From Loripinus fragilis (taxonomy: Eukaryota; Mollusca; Bivalvia; Lucinida; Lucinidae): a DNA stretch of 64,000 nucleotides. Positions 10,693-22,128 of the stretch are shown here, one piece after another. A model generated the notes under the pieces. It worked only from the letters and a program-made list of their open reading frames with translations. It ran no database searches and was not told where the DNA came from. The stretch covers positions 57,109,172 to 57,173,171 of the forward strand of contig OZ026517.1 of assembly GCA_964019695.1 (NCBI GenBank). Reading direction: 5' to 3'. Numbering within the stretch: position 1 is the first letter of the stretch; every line of letters begins with the position of its first letter. The position numbers and the translations under genes are program-made.

Positions 10693-12794
10693 TTTATTTA
10701 TACTCTGTGCAGAAGTTCTAGCAATAACGAATAACAAAAAAATCAAAGGGATAAAAATCAATAATAAAGAATTCATTCTAACACAATACGCTGATGACAC
10801 ATCAATCATACTGGATGGATCAGAAGAATCTCTAAATGAACCATTAAGCGAGCTTGAAAATTACGCAAAATTTTCAGGCCTTAAAATAAATTTCTCAAAA
10901 ACACATGTGGTATGGATAGGTTCAAAGAAGTATAGCACTGACTCTATAAAAACTAAATGGAAACTAAATTGGGGGGTAGACAGATTTATACTATTAGGAA
11001 TAACATTTGACACCGATCTAGACAAAATGTTTAATCTTAATTTTATAGATAGAATATCAAACATATAAACGAAAATTAATTATTGGAACCGTAGACCTGT
11101 CACCCCCATAGGTAAGATAACTGTCATAAAATCTCTTCTCCTTTCAAGTCTTAATCACTTATTCATTTTCACTCCCCAACCCTAATGAAAAGCTGCTGAA
11201 AGACATAAATGAATTATTGTTTAACTTTATCTGGACAGGCACTAGTAGAATCAAAAAGACAATTTTATGCCAAGAATATTGTAACGGTGGTTTGAAAATG
11301 GTCAACATAATCGCTTGTATTGCTGCTCTTAAAACAACTTGGTTAAGAAAGATAATTACAGATAACAACAGCCCATGGAGTATAATACTACCTACAGTCT
11401 ATGACTGATACAAAAAACGTTTTAAATTTAGGGAACACTTTATAATGGAAAAAATACTATCTAAAAAAATAAGTTTTGGAGAGGTGTATTCTCATTTCAT
11501 ATACAAATAGTAACAAAGAACACACCAACAGAGATAAAACAATAAAAAAAAACATTCCAATTTTCTCCAATGGAACATCAAGGTAGGGGATAAAACTGTG
11601 TATTATAAATCATGTTTTGAAAATGGCAATAGATTCATCAACGAACTCACAAACAACGATGGTAGTATCTATACATATGATAAACTAAAGGCAATATATA
11701 ATGTCACGATTAATTTTCTACAATATTCAGGCCTGGTAAGATCAATTCTTGCCTGGAAGAAAACCTTAAATCTACCTTACATACAGCATAAAAAGGTAAA
11801 CCCTATCATACCATTTTCAATCCAAATATAGTTAAAAAGTAAAAAAGGAGCACAAGACATGTACAATCTACTGAACAAAACAACAGACATCCCCGCCAGA
11901 AAAATCTCTTGGAATAAAAAATATAAATTTGAAGAAGATTGTAGGGGAAAATATTTTCTGACCCATTTAAAATCACCAAAGACAGGACGAAAGTACAGAT
12001 CAATGGTTCTAAAGCAGAATTAATCATAACATTTTAGCAACAAACACTTTATTATACAAAATTAAACTCATTGGAGATCCAAAATGTACATTTTGCACCA
12101 AAACAGACGAAACTATCGAACATCTTTATGGGAATGTTAACGTTTCAAAGAATTTTTAAATAAAACGATTTTATGGTTCATTGAACATGGTATGAATATA
12201 ACATTAAACGAAAAATCATTCATATTCGGAATGGATCCAGATCAGAAAAGTGATATTAATAAACTAGTTCTTATAGAAATTAGATATTATATATACTATG
12301 CAAGATGCAGCAAGAGCCACATGAACATCACAGTGCTACAACATAGACTCAAACTTCTATACCAAACATATAAGTACTCGTCCATTTCAACAGGGAAATA
12401 TGAAAATTTTCAAACAAACTGGCAAAATTACCATAACTTACTAGATAAAACGGCAGACTAAAAAAATTAATAACTATGAAAAAGCAAATAAAATAGAACT
12501 CAGCAGTCGCTAGCCTGTATCACGCCCACACCCCTTATTCTCCCTCTAGATACCCTCTCTTCCTTCTATTTTCTTCTTTAGTTTAAATAAATCTTCTCCG
12601 TAACTTTACTCTAGAAATAATATTACTCATACCGTATTAATATACATGTATGTACACACACTGAAGAATGAAAAGTGTGAGAATGAGTAACACATAACTA
12701 TAAGAAATGTATAAAATTATTGTAAGATGTGAATAGAGGGATGGCCCTCCCCGACCCTCTGCACATCATGTTACGGGTAGATTAAAAAAATGAA
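10693..12794 (+). pseudogene. LINE (L1/Tx1-like) reverse transcriptase, 3' part and 3' UTR
   Basis: Continues from 8790-8871 across the mariner. It encodes the RT palm with YLFILCAE, the catalytic QYADDTSIILDGSEESL (YADD at 10787-10798) and GLKINFSKTHVVWIGSKKYS. It then gives the thumb/C-terminal parts NRRPVTPIGKITVIKSLLL (about 11089-11147), NGGLKMVNI (about 11285), GDPKCTFC and DETIEHL (about 12075-12128), and a C-terminal tail ending at 12461. Several frameshifts and stops separate these blocks, so the gene is dead. The 3' UTR runs to about 12794, ending in an A-rich tract. The endonuclease half is missing. The L1/Tx1-like call is from motif style, not a tree. Confidence 0.8.
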
Positions 12795-13129
12795 ATGCTC
12801 ATGATTGTCGACTTTAATAAAAATGTGAATTTTAATCGAGTATAGATGTTATAATACCCTTTCACGTGAAAATAATTGATTACTAAATTTTTTGGTGAAG
12901 TCAAATTTTGCACCCTCTACCCCCTTTGGTAGCGTCTCCTGTTTTGCCATAGGGGTCTGTCTGTCTGATTATAAACTTTGTTCAGTCCTAAGACATCGAA
13001 CGTCTTATTCAAACGGATACCAGTGATATCTTATGCATTGGGAAGTTTTGGGAAGCATTTGAAAAATGGGCAGATACCCTTTCATAGTGCCAGAGGTCCT
13101 TGTTATGATAAATAAATTCTACATTCGTT
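12795..13129. other. Intergenic, no gene seen
   Basis: No supported feature. Confidence 0.5.
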
Positions 13130-13283
13130 CTTCTGTTTTATTGACTGTTGGAAAAGGGCTGACGTCAATGCGCTCTTTTGTGTGATGTTTTCGTGAATTT
13201 TTATCACTTTCCCGTATGGTGTCTCAGATCAAGTGTGGCACGGATAATTAATTGTGTCGATTCCTAACCTTTACTTTCTTCTT
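13130..13283 (+). mobile_element. Naiad 3'-UTR scrap (distal part)
   Basis: Diverged match to the last ~150 bp of the Naiad 3' UTR (GGAAAAGGGCTGAC, CACTTTCCC, GATTCCTAACCTTT). Recognisable only by comparison with the other copies. Confidence 0.55.
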
Positions 13284-13534
13284 TACTGCAAAAACAGCGA
13301 TAAAGCTGGACAGGCCTCGCATTTTATCACTTTTCCCCAACTAGTCTAATAAATTCAATAAAACAAGAGCACTTATGTAAGATCTAAATAATATTAAAAT
13401 ATCAATGTTCAACGTAGTCTATAGCTGACCAGGCTGGTTTGGGCCTTGATCTTACCTGGTCGCATATTCCAGGCCACAGCTTTCACAAAAAAAACAAATG
13501 ACCTATACAAACGACAAACGAATTCTAAAATTAC

Positions 13535-13851
13535 CTTTTTACGCTGTGCCTGGTTCAGTCCTAGGTCGAAGAAGACCAAGTCGGTTTTGTAGACAGGAAA
13601 TACGACTGTCTTGAGGTTATGTAACAACTTTAATGCCTCTTTGTAATGGTTACTGGATGCCCCTGTGACTATCACCGGAAGTTCTATGTTGGAGGAGTTC
13701 CTGTTTGTCCAAATGCGTTTCAGGTTCTTTTGTGGAATCAGGTATTGAAGGTATGGCTCAGCTTTTGTAAAATTGTAGGATTTAATTTTCCTCATGTTAC
13801 CTTCCCGTGTAGAACAGAATTTGGCTTCACATGTGTCGTTCTTAGAGATCA
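13535..13851 (-). CDS. Single exon of a host-type gene, DUF1647-like (partial)
   Basis: A 317-bp minus-strand exon with good signals on both sides: acceptor TTTTATTGTACAG at 13852-13864 and donor AAAAAG|GTAATT at 13535/13534. It encodes about 105 residues without a stop, including LPVIVTGASSNHYKEALKLL and LVFFDLGLNQAQRKK. The 'IVTGASSNHYKE ... DLGL' pattern resembles the DUF1647-type domain of glycosyltransferase-like proteins that are multiplied in nematodes and molluscs. That assignment is from memory and is moderate. Upstream residues are Cys-containing and polar. I could not find neighbouring exons. Naiad 3'-UTR scraps flank it at 13130-13283 and 13903-14212, so it may be an orphaned exon of a pseudogene rather than part of a live gene. 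Confidence 0.5.
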
Positions 13852-13902
13852 CTGTACAATAAAAGAATTGCAAGTTGGGTATTTGATATTTGTTATTAAT
13901 TT

Positions 13903-14212
13903 CCACATCTGAACTAAAGGTGAGGCTGGCCCCGTGAAACCGGTATAAGCCCTCCAGTAAAATATTTTTACTTACCGTTCCAAGGCGGCACATGTACTTC
14001 ATTTGTGGATCATTTGTGTTTTTTGTGTCTGGTGATTCTCATGCCTACGCGATGTTCATTGCTGCCTTGTGGTCACCCGCTGGGAAAGGGCTGACCTCTA
14101 GGCTCTTGTTGGGGATGTTTATTGTATTTTTGTTACTTTCCCATGTGGTATCCTGGGTCAGGTATGTTACTTGATTGTATCGTTTCCTGATCTTTGCCGT
14201 CTTGCTTACTTT
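13903..14212 (+). mobile_element. Naiad 3'-UTR fragment
   Basis: Matches the central and distal Naiad 3' UTR, from CCACATCTGAACTAAAGGTG to the common terminus CTTACTTT. It lacks the SECIS-like stem, because the homology starts just downstream of it. Confidence 0.75.
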
Positions 14213-14451
14213 GATATTTGTGATCATCTACCGTCTTTTATCAAACTCCTTTAGGAATACTATCAAAGTGTCAAATAATTTGGTCGAATTCGGGCCTCAT
14301 CTGGGTCCAAACTGCTTGCAATGGTCAGCAGATTACACTGGCAGATAAACAGTTAACTACGGCTGCTCATGCAACTAAATCCTATGTCCTAAAGGTTAAA
14401 AAGTTGGATTTTGCTGTTAGTATTTTAACTGTTTTTTTTTTTTTATAAATA

Positions 14452-15053
14452 CACTGCTCATAATATTTAAAGGAACACTGCGTATTTTGTCATTTATCAC
14501 AGTACAAAGTCACTCATAGGCTGAGTCATTACGAGAGTTGGATTCATAAGGCAAAACATGTTTCTCCTGTGATAAATTTGGTTACCCATCAAGGATGATA
14601 CTTGCTTATAAAAACGTAGTAATCCCTTTTCAGAAATATCCATTGAACGCTTTATGTAAAAATGGAATTTTGTTAAAAATACCCTTTTTTACAAAACCAA
14701 ATTTTAAGAGGATGTTTCAATCAAGCACCAGAACAGCATCATTTCTGTACAGTCAATAGCTTTTCAATGTTGCAGAAATTATTAGGAATTCGGAAGATTC
14801 TCCAGAGTTCCAGAAAAAAATCGTCATTTTCAAGAAAATTAAAAATTACAAAATTTGAGCCATGAACTTAGCAGCAATTGTTTTATCAAAAACTTTTCTG
14901 ATCCGAAACTTTGACAATCGTAGCATAGATGGCAAAAGAAACTGGGTATCTGCCTTTTAGTCTAGTGAAATACATTACTTGTCTATTAGACAGGGGTTAA
15001 CATTATCACCTATGGAAAATCATCAGGTGTTCCTTTGAATATTTTGAGCAGTG
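14452..15053. mobile_element. Tc1-like non-autonomous element, 602 bp
   Basis: TIRs CACTGCTCATAATATTTAAA and (inverted) CACTGCTCAAAATATTCAAA, both continuing into GGAACAC, are flanked by TA at 14450-14451 and 15054-15055. CACTGCTCAAAA...GGAACAC is a classic Tc1 terminus. No transposase frame remains, so movement would depend on an enzyme supplied in trans. Confidence 0.85.
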
Positions 15054-15055
15054 TA

Positions 15056-16089
15056 GTTGAAATACAGGGACAGAAACATGTCAAAATGATTGTTATGAGT
15101 ATGGTTCTATGGCTGCCTTCTGAAATCAAACCTGAATAGGGGTATAATAGAACTTTTTGCTTACTGTAAAGGCGGTAACTTTAATATTTATATATGGACG
15201 TGGTTAAGCTATTACATCTGCTAAACAATGGAAATCAGGTTCTATTTATAATTTGGTGAAGAATAAATAAGTTGTTAGGGCCGCGCAAATGTGTGTGCAT
15301 TTCATGAAAATCCTAACCGCATAATTATTGACTCTTAAAGCGCATAATCACAAATTGTATGTTTTTGTCGTCCACTAAAATATTTGAAGCCTCATAGACA
15401 AACAGTGTGGACCCAGGCCAGACTGCTCCTGTAGGAGCAGTTTGATCTGGGTCCATAATGTTTGCCTCTATGCTTATGTTAAACAGACATTTTCAGATGC
15501 AGTTATTTTGCTGGCGTTTTAAAGACCAAAACTATACTGAGGTAATGGCGCAAGATGATACAGTTACTTTTGAATGAAACCACGCCTCATTTTCGGCTTT
15601 TACATATGTCTAAGGTTTACCAGTCCTAATTACGCATTCATGAGGTGCCGCCTTTACAGAAACCAAAACATCTAGTAATAGGTAGCATCACTTTCAAAAG
15701 GAGGCGTGAGGGTTACTAGAATACGTATGTTCAAATGCAGATGTAAATAAGTTACCAGTTAAAAAAATAGGGTAGACTATCCTCACATCGTACTGTATAT
15801 TATGAAATTCTCGTCAGAAATTTTGAAAAAAGATGTAAAAACAGCCACAACATGAGATTTCCAACATTGTGGTTTGTGCGACCAACAAATGCTCAGATCA
15901 GTCTGCGCATACGCGCCGTCTGACCAGAGCCGTTGCTAGTTGTCTGAATATTATATGACTTAGGCCACTGACTGAACATCATTTGGAGTTTCTAAGCTTA
16001 AAAGGAGGATGCGAAGGCTCGTCTGATTAAACACTTGTCAAAAGGTCACATTGGTGGAAATCACATGCCGTGGCTCAAATATTCTCAAC
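15056..16089. other. Repeat-derived intergenic sequence with a hairpin
   Basis: No gene. At about 15398-15453 the arms TGGACCCAGGCCAGACTGCT and AGCAGTTTGATCTGGGTCCA form a hairpin. A sister copy lies at 36962-37032, so it is a dispersed hairpin family. Confidence 0.6.
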
Positions 16090-16350
16090 CAGGGCCCGAA
16101 ATTACAATGCCTTCTTAAAATTAAGAAATACTTAAGTTAAGTATTGATATTTCAACATGCTGTATTAAATGCTAATTAAATTGCCTTGATCGATGTGGTA
16201 TTTGTGGGCAAAGATATCATTGTGATCTTCAGAAAAATTAAAACTTTTTTGATTTTAATCATTTTTAAATGTTATTTTTCGCATCCTGAAAAATCAATAC
16301 TTAACTTAAGTCTTCCTTAACTCTAAGGAGGCATTGTAATTCCGGGCCCA
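16090..16350. mobile_element. MITE-like inverted-repeat element, 261 bp
   Basis: Ends GGGCCCGAAATTACAATGCC and GGCATTGTAATTCCGGGCCC, with further inner arms around AATACTTAAGTTAAGTATTG / CAATACTTAACTTAAG. No coding capacity. The superfamily is unclear; the target duplication is not legible. Confidence 0.75.
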
Positions 16351-17094
16351 GAGCATGATTTACCTACAACGATAAACGGCATGGGGATTTCATGATCAGG
16401 GTTTAAAATCTAATTATTTCAGTTCTAGGGCGGACAGTCACCGGGTTCAGAAGACGACTTTGGCTACACAGCCACAAAGAAGTAATTAGCATACTTGAAA
16501 CTTAGATGTGCGTTGAGAAAGAACAAGAATCCCATAAGAGCCAGTGTCACATCTGCTTAGGATAAAAAATACAGTCATCGGGCCTTTAGTAATTCAGCAT
16601 AAACTATAAATCATGTGTCTAGATGTTTCCTAAGAGAGCATGTAGAAGAGTTACACCAGTGAGAATGTAAATTAGAAACGCTTTATAAGGTTTATACAGA
16701 GGAGCTTACATAAGTGCTCATGTTTTATTGAATTAAGTATGAAATAGGCGCGCAGCCAATGAGATAGCACAGTTATAAGGTACTCGTGTGAGTGGATACT
16801 CTTGTGGGTAAAAGCTGAGATTAAACCTCACTCTCAGTATAAGGAAATCACAATTAGCGGAAAAATAATGCTGCAAGCCATTTGGAAGGAAGTCCCCTTT
16901 GTATATCATTAGGCCTGTGTTTTCAACATATGTAACTCTTTCAAAGGCACGACGATGCACGCGACAGTTGACGACCTCGTGACGTAACTTTGAAAGATTT
17001 GTGACATCACCTCATGGGGATCACACAGCCGCTTTCTTGAAATAGCTATCATTGACGTTCAAGCTCTTGGTGATCGAACAAATCCCTCTTGGTG
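16351..17094. other. Intergenic, no gene seen
   Basis: No supported coding feature or clear repeat. Confidence 0.45.
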
Positions 17095-17708
17095 TAGACT
17101 GGTTCTCTCCCTTTAATAGCTTGTCAGCATATTAAGACATAGATTGGTTCCCCTCGTTGAAAAAGCTCTACTTCCGTTACGCATATAACGACTGGTAACG
17201 TCTATTTATTTACAAGTAGAGAATCCTACTCATGCGACTGCGCATGCTCCAGAAAATATTTTTCAACACAAATTCAGATTTTTTTCAGATGTTATAATTT
17301 GATAATTAAGTAAAAGAAAAAAATATATAACCTCCCAGAACAAAATAAACTTAATAAAACGGCTTGTTTAAAAAATGCACTTTATGTCAAGGGTATTTTC
17401 CAATAGTACGTCACTCATGACGTCAGTGTGTATGCTATACGTAGGCGCAATGGCGAATACACGTTACCTGTCTTAATATGCCGACAAGCTATCAAAGGGA
17501 GAGAACCAGTCTAATTAAGACAGGTAACATCTAGTCTCCATTGCGCCTACGTATAGCATACACACTTTGTTCTGGGAGTTTATATATAGTTTTTTTCTTT
17601 TACTTAATTATCATCTCATAGCAACTGAAAAAACTGAATGAAATAAACGTTACCAGTCAATATATGCGTAGCGGAAGTGGAGCTTTATCAACGAGGGGAA
17701 CCAATCTA
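17095..17708. mobile_element. Large nested foldback element
   Basis: Three blocks pair in nested order: 17141-17220 with 17641-17708 (AGATTGGTTCCCCTCGTTGA / TCAACGAGGGGAACCAATCT), 17275-17345 with 17567-17630, and 17420-17468 with 17516-17565 (GTGTGTATGCTATACGTAGG and its complement). A further block at 17095-17139 is inverted at 17469-17513, the would-be loop. The two arms differ in length, and no transposase is present. Confidence 0.75.
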
Positions 17709-17795
17709 CTCATGGTGATCAAACAAATTATGGCTAAATTCTGACTTAAATACCAATAAAAACGCTATATTTGCGATTCAACTTTAAAAAAACAA

Positions 17796-17946
17796 AAATG
17801 ATCCACAAAAGAAGTACCGCCTTGGAACAGTCAGTAAATATATTTTACTGGAGGGCTTAAACCGACCTCACCCTTAATTCAGATGTTGATCAAGACACAT
17901 AGATATTTGGTTTGCATGAAAGATCCCTAACTTATCAATGCATCAT
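17796..17946 (-). mobile_element. Naiad 3'-UTR fragment, inverted
   Basis: Reverse complement of the proximal Naiad 3' UTR: it runs on the minus strand from the SECIS-like ATGATGCATTGATAAG (17946 downward) through GGCGGTACTTC. It abuts a plus-strand Naiad RT fragment starting at about 17960, giving the head-to-head arrangement typical of complex PLE insertions. Confidence 0.75.
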
Positions 17947-17959
17947 ACCTCTGATACAG

Positions 17960-18245
17960 AAGACTCGTTTTGGGGCTTGTATTTGACCATTTCTAATGAT
18001 AATGTTTTACCAAAATTTTCAATAAAAATTACGATTTTGATTTTGAAATTGTCGATTTCCCATTTTCTCGCTCTACATGAGTTTATATTGCTCAACTCAC
18101 CCGATTCGCTAGAGAATCTAGCCATGTTGCTGATTTTAACATTCATAATTTACTGTTAACTCATAAACTTTGTAAGCAAGGCCATCGGTAATTATAAAGT
18201 TCGCAAAACTTTTTTCTAAATTTAACCGCCTACTATGATTTGATA
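17960..18245 (+). pseudogene. Naiad RT fragment (C-terminal half)
   Basis: Nucleotide-level match to 35223-35510 of copy A (CCATTTCTAATGATAATGTT, TTTTGATTTTGAAATTGTCG, GCTAGAGAATCTAGC, CTACTATGATTTGATATTCT). It has an internal deletion of about 20 bp where copy A encodes LDGDVPRS, and multiple frame lesions. It continues after an unrelated stretch at 19030. Confidence 0.75.
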
Positions 18246-19029
18246 TTCTAACTCCAGCTGAAATGTTTTAAGAACTGTTTTCTCGTGATAGCTTTTTGCT
18301 ACATCATTCATCGAAAAACTTCTTCGATGAAAAGTACTCAAGAACACCTCCGCCAACTTCTCCAAACAGTTTCATCATCTTAGATGCTGGCGATTCCCCT
18401 GTACTTAGATGCACTCTTTGAACATTTCAAGCAAATATACCAAGTCCAAGATGCCAGTCAAACAGTGACTTTGCACCGCCCAAATTCAATTACTAAAGCG
18501 ATAGATGGCTTGTTCAAATATGATGGTAATCGCGCCTAATAAGCTCGTGTGTTAAGCTAGTGGGTAATCTCAAACCGTTCAATTCATAGCACGTGCATAA
18601 GAGAAAAATTACACGTCATGTGAAAACACAGCCTTTGTTCCTACAAATGAGACTGCTTAAGGCTGATTCTGCAAATGCATTGTGAATTCTGAGCATATTA
18701 ACGGCGGTTTTACGCTGAGCACAACATTTGAATAAACGGGATATACACCGTTTACAAATATATTTTGAGACTACCCCTTTCTGTCTCGCCTATACGAAAA
18801 GACTTAGAAATTTAGGACGAATTCAATTTATTTCAAAAACTTCATCTATATACATAAAAATCCGTTAGACCCACAAGCACCAGACCATTTGAAGCAGTCG
18901 GCGGAAAGTCTCCTCTACAGCTTTCATGCTGAAATTGAAGATAAAAAGGTAATTCGGGAAACATAGGTCTGACTTAACAGCTGGAGTTGTTGTTGTTTTT
19001 TGTTTTGTTTTTTTTAATTCCATGGTGGG
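18246..19029. other. Unassigned sequence splitting a Naiad copy
   Basis: About 780 bp separate two collinear parts of one Naiad copy. Whether it is an insertion or highly diverged Naiad sequence is not clear. I see no TIRs, tail or coding region in it. Confidence 0.4.
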
Positions 19030-20025
19030 CTTACTTTCGGAACCAGAATAGTATATAGATTAAAGAAAATTGTTGGCTCTTATTAGTTTTCTGCGCAGTT
19101 TATTAAAGTGATTTCTCAGTATAAGAAGATTGGTTATAATATTAATGTAATGCCATATACAGGTACTTTATGTTTGGTGGTCTATCCAATCAGGGCTGAC
19201 AACTTTGCTTTCCTCTTTAATTGCAGGCTGGCGGGTCAGACCTCAGATTCTATGACGGCTCCGACTTAAAGACTTATCAATAGATGAGAGGGTTACTGTC
19301 GTGCCAAACAAGAGTGACAGTGACGTAATATTTTGTTTACAATTATTGTTAAGTAAAATATTAACTTGTACACTCCACTTGAGCTAACGCGAATCGATAT
19401 ATCACTTGATTATTAATCCTATCCTGCGGATAGGATTAATACATAAGTGATCTATCGATTCTGAGTCGCTGATAACTTTGTAAACAAAACATGACGTCAC
19501 TGTCACTCTTGGCTGGCAGGACAGTAGGGTCTGATGTTATATCTGTAGTCAGGCCCACCGGGTTTTAACTGTTGAACTTCTTTTACCCCAGTATCCAGCT
19601 GTATATACAGTTGAGTCCTTATCTTTGTTTCGTCTCCTTTTTATATCATGGTGTGTATTTACTAGGCGATAATACATTGATAAGTTTGGGATCTTCATGC
19701 GAAATAAACATTTATTTGTCTTGATACACTTCAGAAATAAGGGTGAGATTGACGCCGTCAAACATGTTTAAGCCCTCCAGTATTTGTTAACGTTCGAAGG
19801 CGATGCTTCCTTTGTGGAACATTTGTTTGTTGTTGTTTTTTGTTGTTTTTTTAGTTTCATGTGTGTCATGCTGTCTTGTCTGCTCCTTGCAACCTTGTGG
19901 TCACCTGCTGGGAAATGACTGGCCCCTTGACTCTTTTGTGTGTGATGCTTTTTTGTGTTTTTGTCACTCTATGGTGTCCTGGAGCAGGTGTGGTATTTGA
20001 TTGCATTGAATCCCTTCTTACTTTG
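19030..20025 (+). mobile_element. Naiad C-terminal coding remnant and 3' UTR
   Basis: Begins CTTTCGGAACCAGA with a small deletion, then matches copy A 35593-35880 (AAGATTGGTTATAATATTAA, GACAACTTTGCTTTCCTCTT). The 3' UTR runs from the CAGGCCCACCGGG block at about 19550 to the common end CTTACTTT at 20025. The SECIS-like stem is degraded (ATAA instead of ATGA near 19669). A 233-bp MITE is inserted at 19294-19526. Confidence 0.75.
19294..19526. mobile_element. MITE inside the Naiad remnant, 233 bp
   Basis: Arms TACTGTCGTGCC...AAGAGTGACAGTGACGT and (inverted) TACTGTCCTGCC...AAGAGTGACAGTGACGT extend into TTTTGTTTACA. Flanks share GGGT, suggesting a 4-5 bp target duplication. The centre holds a second hairpin, TTAATCCTATCC / GGATAGGATTAA. 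No coding capacity. Confidence 0.8.
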
Positions 20026-20179
20026 CTACGACCGAAATTTCAATTTGCTAGCTAGTCTCTATAGCGTATTATGATGGGTTGAACCTCAGACGGCTAGACA
20101 ATTATTATACCACCTTTACCAACTTTAGCATGAAATATCTCGTGATGTGCAAGATCTACACTGATGTAGGTGGTATAAA

Positions 20180-20279
20180 ATAGTTATACCATGTTTGTCC
20201 ACCTGTACGTAAGATAATCCACTCGCTAAAGCTCGTGGATTATCTCCACGTACAGGCGGACAACCCATGGTATAACTAT
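20180..20279. mobile_element. 100-bp palindromic foldback
   Basis: ATAGTTATACCATG...TGTCCACCTGTACGT pairs with ACGTACAGGCGGACA...CATGGTATAACTAT, and inner arms GATAATCCAC / GTGGATTATC close on a loop of about 11 bases. Confidence 0.85.
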
Positions 20280-20812
20280 TACTTGTATCACGAAATAAAG
20301 CAGACAGTTGTACGAGATATGAGAAATGAGAAATGTATTTTACCAGTATGTTTTATGGTTATCTTAGGGAAGAGGTCACATGTGTCGTTCTCTTGATTGG
20401 GATGAGCATACATCATTGGCCAGTTAATTACTGCAACTAAAGAGTAAATGCATTTTAGAATGTCTTGTTTACAATATAAACTGGTCAAATTGAATAAAGC
20501 CCAAGCTTGAATTTTCCCCTTAAACTTAATTCAAAAACGTCCATGTTGGGTCAATCATGTACTTTTACTGAATAATGATTTTGGTATAAAGTTTCAACAA
20601 AGCAGTAGCAATGTTTCATCTCAACATGTGGTGGCTTTCAATTATATCGATAAATGGCTCATACAAGCGTTCCCTATCATTCCAAAAGTAAAACTGGCCA
20701 AGACGGGCCAATATTAAACAAGGGCCAATATTAGTTAGCCAGCGAAACCCCATGGGAAGTGAAGCTGATAGTTAAACGGGTGGATGGCTAGACAATATGA
20801 CAATAAAACAGA

Positions 20813-20855
<43 letters not shown>

Positions 20856-20990
20856 GGGGGGGGGGGGGTAGTTTTGAGTGATAAATATCAGTAATTGATA
20901 TGGTCAAGTCAGGGGAGAGATCTCCTGTGCCGCTCTGTCGATTATTGTAACCATAGATCTTCCGCTGGCTAATTCCTTCAACTGAAGTAT
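20280..20990. other. Intergenic with a T40-G14 homopolymer run
   Basis: No gene. A run of about 40 T (20815-20854) passes directly into 14 G (20855-20868), a likely assembly or sequencing weak point. Confidence 0.8.
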
Positions 20991-20991
20991 A

Positions 20992-22020
20992 CTATGCACA
21001 ATAAATTTAGCAATTGTTTTGTATGGGTGAGCCCATCCACATCAGATCTCAAGTTTCATTTGTTATCATGAAGATACAAGCGCCGATCATCTGACAAGAT
21101 TGTTCATTCAAAAAAATACAGAATTACCAAACGATGCGGCCGTGCTAAAGTGACGTTTAATTTTAAGACTAGCGGGTAACGTGGGTATTACTGATCATTG
21201 GGGGGAAGCCGAAACCATATTCAAACGATTGTTTGGTCACCAAAAACCAAAAAAAAAAAAGCATAGCAAATGCTGCACTTTTCTGATTTTTCTCAGAGAA
21301 ATAAAGGACCAAGTTTTCACAATTTGACGTTTTTACTAATGCTTTTACGTTATCATCTTTAAAATGTGTTTCTAGTCTGGTTTTCTGGAACCACATTAAC
21401 AAGTAAAACTGCTTGATGCCTTCGAACACATTCAGACAAATAATGCTGAATGAAACATCTTCACTACTACAGAGCACGAGCCGAAAGATAAAATCTAACG
21501 TCACCATTATCTCGCAAATGCGTCGCACCATTTTTCAGTAACTTAAGGTTTTAATCAACCATAAGATGAGTTACATTGTAAGCCTACGATATCTTTGTAA
21601 ACTGAGTCTCTGTTGAATTGGCACGCCAATTAACATTAGAAGTTTAATCAAATGATGACTACGTTTTGACGTCATTGATGGCAGCTGGTTTTTTCAGCAT
21701 GAAATCTCTATCACATCTGTCACATAACCAATAGTTTTTATATGCGTATGATGCATGCGGAAGATGAAAGACCACCAAACGACAAATCACATGCTTATCA
21801 TTTTAGCATTACTTACAACGGATGTGATTTTTGCCTACTGACCCCTTCTACAATTATTGCTCTCCCTAAATGCCTATTTAAAGGATGGCGTCTGAAATTT
21901 CGTGGTTTCATTTGCCTAAGATCCTGTTCTCGTCATTGCAATTGAAATTGATCGGCACTGCACAAAGATAAGCACAAAAAGTTGCGAAACATAAGGAATT
22001 GCTAAACTTATTGTGCATAG
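20992..22020. mobile_element. TA-flanked MITE, split by an ~860-bp insertion
   Basis: Ends CTATGCACAATAAATTTAGC and GCTAAACTTATTGTGCATAG with TA on both sides. The same family is uninterrupted at 60634-60789 (156 bp). Aligning the two places the extra sequence between about 21125 and 21983. Confidence 0.75.
21125..21983. other. Sequence inserted in the MITE, unassigned
   Basis: About 860 bp with no matching copy in the window. One open stretch on the minus strand (21169-21531, 120 codons) has no recognisable motif, and I do not call it a gene. Confidence 0.4.
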
Positions 22021-22061
22021 TATATAATCACATTTTAGCACAGCAGTAGTAATGGGCGGCA

Positions 22062-22128
22062 CTATGGGGTCATTTTTTTAAGCCTGAAAAGAACTTAGAA
22101 TTTTTCAGGCTAAAAAATGACCCCATAG
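22062..22128. repeat. Subterminal hairpin of the Polinton
   Basis: CTATGGGGTCATTTTTTTAA then GCCTGAAAA pairs with TTTTTCAGGC then a TAAAAAATGACCCCATAG arm, closing on a 10-base loop. It lies 17 bases inside the terminus and is preserved in both TIRs (mirror copy about 29875-29940). Confidence 0.85.

Noticed and set aside
10487..11068. One 193-codon frame treated as a single protein
   Set aside because: It runs from the mariner TIR into the LINE RT by chance; only the part from 10693 is real RT, and it belongs with 8790-8871.
17938..18159. 73-codon frame as a small gene
   Set aside because: It is a frame of the decayed Naiad RT fragment.
21169..21531. 120-codon minus-strand frame
   Set aside because: No motif; lies in an unassigned insert.
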